64,000 nt of DNA from Aquarana catesbeiana (Eukaryota; Chordata; Amphibia; Anura; Ranidae): NCBI RefSeq assembly GCF_042186555.1, contig NC_133326.1, forward strand, positions 438,834,846-438,898,845. Direction: 5' to 3'. Both the position numbers and the translations under genes were made by a program. The notes under the pieces were generated by a model. The model was not told the DNA's origin. It searched no databases and saw only the letters and a list, made by a program, of their open reading frames with translations. Below are positions 57,672-64,000 of the stretch, piece by piece; positions within the stretch are counted from its first letter, which is position 1; each line of letters opens with the position of its first letter.

Positions 57672-59020
57672 GAGTATAAAAAAGAAGAGAGGCACCTCTA
57701 AGTGTAGAAATATGGTTACATTTAATGAAGGTACAACATTTAGCAACTCACATGGTTGATGATTAACCACTTCAGCCCTGGAAGATTTTACCCCTTCCTG
57801 GCCAGAGCAGTTTTTACAATTCGGCACTGCGTTGCTTTAACTAACAATTGCGCGGTCATGCGGAGCTGTACCCAAACAAAGTTTGCGTCCTTTTTTTCCC
57901 ACAAATAGAGCTTTCTTTTGGTGGCATTTGATCACCTCTGCGCTTTTTATTTTTTGCGCTATAAACAAAAAAAACCCCCCGTCAATTTAGAAAACAAAAC
58001 AATATTTTTTACTTTTTGCTTTAATAAATATCCCCAAATTAAAAAAAAAAATGAATTTCTTCATCATTTTAGGCTATGTATTCTTCTACATATTTTTGGT
58101 AAAAAATTGCAATAAGCGTATACTGATTGGTTTGCGCAAAAGTTATAGTGTCTACAAACTATAGGTAAAATTTATGGCATTTTTATTAATTATTTATTTT
58201 TTACTGCGACATAACAACGGACAGATCGGACACTTTTTGACACATTTTTGGGACCATTGACATTTATACAGCAATCAGTGCTATAAATATGCACTGATTA
58301 CTGTATAAATGTCACTGGCAGGGAAGGGGTTAACACTAGAGGGCGATCAAGGGGTTAAATGTGTGTTCCCTAGGTGTGTTCTAACTGTATGGGGATAGGA
58401 CTGACTAGGGGAGGAGGCATATCGTTGTTCCTACTTATTAGGAACAAACAATATGTCTCCTCTCCCCTGACAGAACAGGGATTTGTGTGTTTACACACAC
58501 AAATCCCCGTGCTGGCTCTTGTGCACACGCTCGCACGAGGCCAGTAGTGATTGCGAACGCCGGCCACGCATGCGCACCCTCTGGCAGCTCTTAAAGGGAA
58601 ACTCGTACGGGGTTTCGCGCAGCGGTGCCATTGTGCCGCAGTATATGTGCGTGAGCTGGTCGGGAACCGGTTAAAAGAGGCACATCTAAGTATGCAGGCA
58701 TCCGGGGTAAAGCTGTCCACATAGACCATCCCCCGCAACGCCGGCTCTCACCGATGTCACTCTGCAATCCTGCCTGGGAAAACTACCCTGCAGTGGAGCG
58801 ATCTGAAAGCGAGGCTTGAACCACTCATGGAGCACAGCATGGAAGGGACGACGTTGATGGCGGTGAGCAGGATGGTCTATGTGAACAGCTTTACCCCGGA
58901 TGCTTGCATACTTAGATGTGCCTGTTTTAATCATCAACCATGTGAGTTGCTAAATATTGTACTCTCATTAAATGTAACCATATTGCTACACTTAGAGGTG
59001 CCTCTCTTCTATTTTATACT
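57672..59020. repeat. ~155-bp inverted repeat arms, left arm split by an insertion
   Basis: The right arm 58868-59020 (CTTTACCCCGGATGCTTGCA ... CACTTAGAGGTGCCTCTCTT) is the inverse of the left arm, which is divided into 57672-57776 and 58671-58732. The two left pieces join cleanly at GATGATTAAAA when the element at 57777-58670 is removed. The short spacer between arms is 58733-58867. Confidence 0.8.
57777..58670. mobile_element. 894-bp TTAA-flanked non-autonomous element
   Basis: TTAA at 57773-57776 and 58671-58674, and removal of one copy restores the foldback arm exactly. The ends are CCACTTCAGCCC and (inverted) CCGGTTCCCGAC. It contains TTTGATCACCTCTGCGC, TTTTTTGCGCTATAAACAAA and AATATTTTTTACTTTTTGCT blocks, which I recall as highly repeated in ranid frogs. 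No transposase, so piggyBac-type machinery is inferred from the target site. Confidence 0.8.
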
Positions 59021-59129
59021 TAGTTACATGACGCTACTTGTAAATCAAGACACCGCTTGTATATCAAGTCAAAGTTTTTTTTTTTAATTTTGCTTGTGTA
59101 GCATTGGTATTTTTGCCTCCTAATGCCAT

Positions 59130-60480
59130 GTAATGTTAAACTATGAATAATATTATAAATTGGTATTTGGCTCCCTCTAGCGGTAAAAATGTGAAAGGAA
59201 CTTTGCTTATTTCACACAAGGAAATTGACAGACCCTGACAGGAAGTGACTTAATGTTTACCTGTGATACCCACAATGCTCACTGATCTACCCATGAACAC
59301 TGAACTGCATGCTAGGTAGGTTATAAAAGGCTCACGGTGGCCATTTTCTCTCTCTTCTGGACGCATTGCCTGCCTGTGAGGATCTGTGAGGAGGTGGTCC
59401 AGAGAATGCGGCCTACATCTTGCGGTGCGGAACAACCAGGGACTCTGCCTTACACCTGTGTGCGGGAGCAGCTGTGAGATCGGGTTTGATGATCCGGAAC
59501 ACCTGACGGAGCCAAACGAAGGTCCCGGTCATCTTGCAGTGCAGCGTGATAGGGCTGACTGACGGCAGGACGGAGATCAGTGGAACAGATGCATCCATTC
59601 ATCCAGGCCTGGTGTGGTGAGAGGGCAGATGCCCACAGTTCTTTAACACACTTTACACACTTAGATTCACACCACAGTGGTTGCTGAGATCTGTGGTTCC
59701 ACAGAGGGGTCTCATTCAAGCAGACTGAGTTATACAGGCCTGAAGCCTATTCTTCACTGGAAACTGATACTATGCGGTTCAGAGACAACTGTACTAGAGG
59801 CAGTTACAAGTGTGTTATACAGCAAGAACGGTTTCACTTATTATTCTACACTATTGCTTTGCTTGTTAAACCCTTGGATTACAAACACTGCAGTATAATA
59901 GCTAGCAGAAGACAGAAGATCAAGGACTACATCTTTCATTGTAAGGTCTTATGTTCAAGCACAGTTACAAAGGACTGCATCATAAAGCAGGAGGAGCTCA
60001 TTAGCAATTGTATTACGCTGTGTGTATAACCTTGCATTACTGTGTTAGTACAGCATGCTGGAAGTGGGAAGGTGCCCAGTGTAAAGGCATTGTTCACTCT
60101 GAGCACTAGTCCCACTTGGAGACACACCTGCAGGGGGTTATCCAAGAAAACTTTATATCTTAATAAGTTGTAAGTTTCAGCACATTGTCACATTATGTTT
60201 GTGTGGCAGTGTAGCTCATACCAATCTCAGTAAAATTATATTCTGATTAATTTCAATGTGTAGAAGTGTTGTTAATTCTTCTACAGGTGAAGCTACGGAT
60301 ACCCAGGATGTGGTAAAAGGTACATTATTGTGTATTGTGGGAGTGTTCTTAAGTGTTAAGCTTCACACCAACACTACACCACAGCTGTGTCAAGCGGGTT
60401 GAGTAAATTTGTATGGGGTAAGAATAGCAGAGTACAGGCCCAATCAAATATCAGCAGCTCCTTCGGGGTCAGTGCTACAC
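59130..60480 (+). repeat. Putative 5' LTR of a retroelement
   Basis: It lies directly upstream of a primer-binding-site-like sequence. It contains a TATA box (TTATAAAAGG near 59321) in a plausible promoter setting, then a long leader, and ends GTGCTACA. The start near TGTTAAACTATG (59130) is a guess from the TG rule, and no second LTR lies in the window to fix the ends. Confidence 0.45.
59321..59330 (+). promoter_or_regulatory. TATA-box-like element in the putative LTR
   Basis: TTATAAAAGG, followed ~25 bases on by a pyrimidine-rich initiator-like stretch (CATTTTCTCTCTCTTCTGG). Confidence 0.4.
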
Positions 60481-60481
60481 G

Positions 60482-60499
60482 TGGGGGCTCATCCGGGAT
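60482..60499 (+). promoter_or_regulatory. Primer binding site resembling tRNA-Pro
   Basis: TGGGGGCTCATCCGGGAT differs at one position from the proline tRNA primer site of gammaretroviruses as I remember it (G to A in CTCGTCC). It lies two bases after the ACA that would end the LTR. Confidence 0.65.
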
Positions 60500-60544
60500 C
60501 TCTGTTACTCTGCAATCAAGCCCACCCTTTTTCTTGGCACCAGT

Positions 60545-60741
60545 ATGGACCCCATCACAGTAGTCCAGTGGTGCGAAGTGGAAGGCGCCAGCTCAGAAGC
60601 GAGCGTGGCACTTGAACTCCCAGGGGAAGACTGGGAGGAAAAATAGGTCAAAGAAGTTGTAAAGGCATTGCCCCCGGATAGGAAGGCCTGGGTGATCGCT
60701 GTCAGATCAGATTATGGGACCTCTCACACTTATGCACTCTT
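60545..60741 (+). pseudogene. Gag start resembling PNMA-type Gag
   Basis: The ATG 46 bases after the primer site opens MDPITVVQWCEVEGASSEAS, close to the MDP..VV.WC start of PNMA/Ty3-type Gag proteins. An in-frame TAG follows about 33 codons in, then VKEVVKALPPDRKAWVIAVR and YGTSHTYALL before another stop. In the PNMA family this region is the RRM-like N-terminal part of the capsid precursor. Only the start is present, because an antisense gypsy LTR begins at 60997 and interrupts or replaces the rest. Confidence 0.55.
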
Positions 60742-60996
60742 AGAGTAGAGAAAGGGAGTTCCTGAAAACCTCCAAGGCACCAGCGTGAAACTGTCTGACA
60801 AAACTAAATTCTACCTGACACATCCAGCCAGACCAGGTGAAAGCTGTCCCAGCTCAAGACAAATGGAGCCAGCTATGCAGGAAGTCAGTTTATGGTCAAC
60901 ACCAAGGGAAAGTGGCAGAGGGCCTCCTAACAGAAAGAAGGGGACTGTTTTTGAAATACACAGAGATTATAAGAGAGGTTCACAGTCAGAACAACA

Positions 60997-61703
60997 TGTC
61001 AGGTCACCTTGAGGCTAGGTGACAGATGCACACCGTTGGAATCAGGAGTGCACCGCACGGTAGTGGACCCTACGGCTGACTGCTGCGGATGGGAGTCAGG
61101 GTGGCAAGGAAGGCAGGGCCACTGGAACGCCAACACGGTCCCACCAGGGTTGGAGCGTAAGATTCCCTGGGGCGCGGAGTCTAAGAGACAGCAGGTGTTC
61201 ACCAGAGCTTCTAGTGGTGAGGATGGACTGGGTTGCAACTGGCTCCAGGTCACGACCCCCAGGGTCCCCCAGCTCACACCCACAACAGGCAACAGGAGGA
61301 TAGGGATAGTAAGGGAATAAGCCAAGGTTAGGGCCACAAGCAGACAAGAACAACAGAGTTCACGTCAAGGTTCAGGGTCACAGGCAAACAGGGATAGTCT
61401 GGGACACGCCAAAAGGTCAGGGTCACAAGCAGACAGGGAAAGTCGAGAACAGGCCAAAGTCGGTAACTGGAATCAGACGTAGGAAACACAGCAAGTACAC
61501 ACAAAAGCTAACACACAATGGTTGATCAGCACTGCTGGCTTGCAGTGTACAGGTTAATATAGGGTTCCCTGATAGGTCCTGGAGTGGGGCCATGCTTTGA
61601 GGAGAGGTTATAAAACCAGCCAGGTGTGAATGACTGGCCTCTTAGTCTGAACACATGAGGAGAAGGTAAGCTGACAGAGAAAGACTACTGGATAACCATG
61701 ACA
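60997..61703 (-). repeat. 3' LTR of antisense Ty3/gypsy element
   Basis: On the minus strand it starts TGTCATGGTTATCC right after a purine-rich tract and ends GGTGACCTGACA, giving matching TGTCA..TGACA ends. Inside are several TGACCCTGA / CTGTTTGCCTGTGACC motif repeats. About 707 bp. The partner LTR lies beyond base 64000. Confidence 0.75.
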
Positions 61704-61730
61704 GTACCCCCCCTCTTATGAGGCCTCTCC
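61704..61730 (-). promoter_or_regulatory. Polypurine tract of the gypsy element
   Basis: The minus strand reads AGGCCTCATAAGAGGGGGGG then TAC directly before the LTR. A G-rich tract here is the usual plus-strand primer. Confidence 0.7.
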
Positions 61731-62173
61731 CTCCCCCGCCTGGGCCCTGGCTTAAAGGGAAACTCCAGATGAAACCTCCTCAACAGACGAGGCGCAAAGA
61801 TCTCAGATGCAATGATCCAAGACCTCTCCTCAGGACCAAACCCTTCCCAATGTACAAGGTGCTGAACGGTAGGTCCTCTACGGCGCCGGGAATCCAGAAC
61901 TTGACTAACCTCGTACTTAAGATTATCCTCAGAGACCGAAACTGAGGTAGGGAGAGGACGAGAGGACTTATTGAGGGCTAAAGGCTTCCTAGGAATGGGT
62001 AAAGGCAAAAGAAGACCATCAGGAGTCTGAGCAGGGTCCCCCAGACCCTTAAAGATAAGCTGGACATCAAGCACTGGATCATCAGACTGGGAAGAAGTCA
62101 GTGGATCCCTGAGACCAGGTTGGTTAGAAAGTGATGTGTCACAGAAGTCAAGCTGGATAGCTTCACTGGGCAT
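61720..62173 (-). pseudogene. Gypsy integrase C-terminus with chromodomain
   Basis: The minus strand reads LKYEVSQVLDSRRRRGPTVQ followed by HLVHWEGFGPEERSWI and FAPRLLRRFHLEFPFKPGPR, a chromodomain of the kind fused to integrase in vertebrate chromoviruses of the Sushi type. The integrase catalytic core and zinc-binding domain, the RT and RNase H are all missing. The sequence passes within ~100 bases from this segment to the protease ORF, so a deletion of roughly 3 kb is inferred. The chromodomain would direct integration to marked chromatin in an intact element. Confidence 0.85.
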
Positions 62174-62197
62174 AGGCTGAACTGGTGCAGAGGCCGA

Positions 62198-63250
62198 CTA
62201 AACAGCATTGCCAGGTGCATCATCCACCAGAATCGCCTCACAGGGCATAGTGACTGTGGAACTGGTGGACGAGTCAGCCTGGGTGTGCGTCGAAGGGGGT
62301 CCAGGAACAGGCAAAGGTAAATGACCATGCAAACTGGAGTGAATGATCGGCTTAAGTTCACAGGTGGGCTCCTCATCCAGAGTGCCACATGACCCATAGA
62401 GTGTCTCAGCCCGACTATTGCAGGAGACATTCCAGAAATCGCTATATGCAGCGGGAAGAGCAGAAGATACTGGGATGGTGGCAACAGGAAGTTTCTCTTT
62501 TGGGGTAACCTTGAGTAGGCAGGAAGAGGAACAGGAGGAACCCCAAGCCAGGATCCGTCCAGCAGTCCAGTCAATGTGTGGAGAATGGAACCGTAACCAA
62601 GGAAGACCTAATATGATAGGAGATGAAGCCTTAGGTAAGACAAGGAAGGATATCCACTCCTGGTGGAGTGTCCCTACCGACATCTTAACAGGGAGGGTCT
62701 GGAAGCAGATAGGACCCCCTGGGAGAACAGTGCCATCAATCGCCAAGACCACCAATGGCGTTGAAAGGGGCAAAAGGGTAAGTCTCATGGAAGATGCAGT
62801 TTCCCAATCCATGAAATTGCCAGCGGCTCCGGAATCCAGATGTGCCGAGACCGAACGAGAGGAAGCGCCGACATGAAGGAACACAGAAAGAAGAAGACGA
62901 GAAAGTGAAGGTGATATTTCAGGGTCTAATACTCCACCTTTCAGATGTATTAGCCCCGATTGTTTTTCCGGACAAAGAGAACGAGTGTCACGAAAATGAC
63001 CTTTGGCCCCACAATAGAGGCACAGGCCCAGAGTTCTGCGCCTAGCGCGTTCTTCAGGAGACAACTTGGTCCAGCCCAGCTGCATAGGTTCCTCGGCGGG
63101 CTGGAGGTGCTCCTCGGATCGAAGAGAAGGGACTGGGAGCTCAGGCTGCCTATGGAACGGGGAGTGCTGGCGTCTTTTTTTCCAGGGCCCTCTCCTGAAT
63201 GCGAATATCGATCTGGTTACACAAGGTGATGACACCGTCCAGATTAGCAT
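62198..63250 (-). pseudogene. Gypsy Gag zinc knuckle and aspartic protease region
   Basis: The minus-strand frame of 350 codons contains LSPEERARRRTLGLCLYCGA, then KGHFRDTRSLCPEK. The CCHC knuckle has Arg where the final Cys should be (CX2CX4HX4R), probably through TGT to CGT. Next comes a protease with VSAHLDSGAAGNFMDWETA (active-site DSG) and PIILGLPWLRFHSPHIDW, ending DDAPGNAV. The order fits Sushi-type Ty3/gypsy (the source of mammalian RTL/SIRH genes). No RT follows. Gag assembles the particle and protease matures it in an intact element; here the copy is defective. Confidence 0.85.
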
Positions 63251-63660
63251 AAAGGGATCTTCCTGCTAATTCATCCTTCACTCTATCAGAGAGGCCATGT
63301 AAAAAGGTTGCAACTAGGGCCTCATTATTCCAGCTCAATTCAGCTGTGAGGATATGGAACTGAAGAGCATACTGTCCCACAGAAGCGGACTCTTGACAGA
63401 GACGTAAAAGAGTGCTAGCCACTGAGGAGACACGACCCGGTTCCTCGAAGATATTCTGAAAAAGTTTCAAGAAATCAGACAGTGTCACGTACCTGGTAGG
63501 TTTTGAGCCTGAAGTGCAGAGAAAGACCTCCCTTACAGCTCCCACTCCCATTCCCCTGGAATGGAGACAGAGGGCCAGGAGTGAAGAGTGGTATGGGTGC
63601 TTGGCAGGATCAACAGTCACTGGAAGTTCAGTAGTGGTGTCACCCTCTGGAACCTGAAGC
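63150..63660 (-). pseudogene. Gypsy Gag capsid region
   Basis: The minus strand reads SDFLKLFQNIFEEPGRVSSV, ASTLLRLCQESASVGQYALQ, FHILTAELSWNNEALVATFL and HGLSDRVKDELAGRSLYANL, matching the Retrotrans_gag capsid of Sushi-type elements. It overlaps the downstream ORF at its C-terminus in a different frame, so a frameshift near 63200 separates capsid from the knuckle and protease. The stretch before the capsid (63640-63500) is out of keeping with intact Gag and probably frameshifted. Confidence 0.8.
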
Positions 63661-63689
63661 TGCAGAGAAGACTGAAGACTGAGACTGGA

Positions 63690-64000
63690 ATGCAGGAAGG
63701 ACCAGGAACCCAGCAGGTAAGCAAGCCGGACAGGTGAACAGGCTGGAACCAGGAACAAGCAACAGGAATAGACTGGAACGCTGGACTGGAACCAGGAACA
63801 AGCGGCAGGTAGTAGACTGGAACACTGGACTGGAACCAGGAACAACAGCAGGTAGTAGCCTGGAACGCTGGACTGGAACCAGGAACAACAGCAGGTAGGA
63901 GCCTGGAACGCTGGACTGGAACCAGGAACAAGCAGCAGGTAGTAGACTGGAACGCTGGGCTGGAACCAGGAACAACAGCAGGTAGGAGACTGGATGCTGG
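63690..64000. repeat. ~42-45-bp tandem repeat at the gypsy 5' side (runs off window)
   Basis: Six or more units of CTGGAACCAGGAACAA, CAGCAGGTAG and TAGACTGGAACGCTGGA with small length differences. They lie upstream of Gag on the minus strand and continue past base 64000. Translated frames across them (VQRSSLLPA repeats) are probably not protein. Confidence 0.88.

Larger units (their letters stand above)
57459..59100. mobile_element. Palindromic MITE region containing a foldback and a TTAA element
   Basis: It begins with GTAAAACCTTGGACTGCGAG and CATGCTTGTAATCCAAAGCA, a MITE end that I recall from fish and frog genomes, and closes near 59100 with CTTGTAAATCAAGACACCGC and CTTGTATATCAAGTCAAAG. 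Within it lies an inverted repeat (57672-59020), itself broken by an 894-bp TTAA element. The outer boundaries are approximate. Confidence 0.5.

Noticed and set aside
63617..63975. VQRSSLLPA-type repeat protein
   Set aside because: It is a translation of the tandem repeat at the gypsy 5' side; capsid similarity begins only further downstream.

Overview
The window reads as vertebrate, intron-scale or intergenic DNA from an amphibian, most likely a ranoid (true) frog. I infer this from the repeat spectrum: a Uribo-like piggyBac, CR1 and L2 LINEs, an amphibian-type L1 with two ORFs, a DIRS element with tyrosine recombinase, Tc1 elements, hAT, TTAA- and TWA-flanked MITEs, a Penelope-like fragment and Ty3/gypsy LTR elements. 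I found no host gene, exon, tRNA, rRNA or snRNA that I can support. Essentially everything recognisable is transposable element (TE) or tandem repeat.

Layout. 1-4515: two tandem copies of a ~2.3 kb unit, each a 29-bp minisatellite array followed by a ~620-bp spacer. 4969-8840: a decayed piggyBac with an 841-bp insertion (15-bp TSD). 8841-24300: one 5'-truncated CR1 copy cut into three by a 6.4-kb full-length L1 (9754-16153, 14-bp TSD) and a 7.1-kb DIRS element (about 16471-23596), itself holding a 1.2-kb insertion. 26010-29555: an old antisense L1 ORF2 fragment cut by three MITEs and a CR1 tail. 29556-37640: an antisense L2-like LINE split by a 6.7-kb hAT-type element (30438-37148, 8-bp TSD) that consists mostly of a ~217-copy 27-bp minisatellite. 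37941-45568: a Tc1 element broken by a 5.1-kb hAT-type element (38046-43112, 8-bp TSD), which contains a 36-bp minisatellite, a young CR1 copy and a third hAT-type element (41065-42727, 8-bp TSD) with a 25/26-bp minisatellite. A second, nearly intact Tc1 (43921-45568) sits in the first Tc1's gene. 46192-59020: MITEs, a long inverted repeat, a Penelope-like remnant and a foldback structure. 59130-64000: an LTR element with a proline-tRNA-like primer site and PNMA-like Gag start, followed by an antisense chromodomain Ty3/gypsy element lacking RT and most of its integrase.

The only genes with near-complete coding capacity are the L1 ORF1 and ORF2 (one frameshift), the CR1 reverse transcriptase at 38685-40908 and the Tc1 transposase at 44280-45314. 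The most notable pattern is that three separate hAT-type non-autonomous elements each carry their own unrelated minisatellite array. The very long ORFs across 30637-36999 are artefacts of a 27-bp (nine-codon) repeat.
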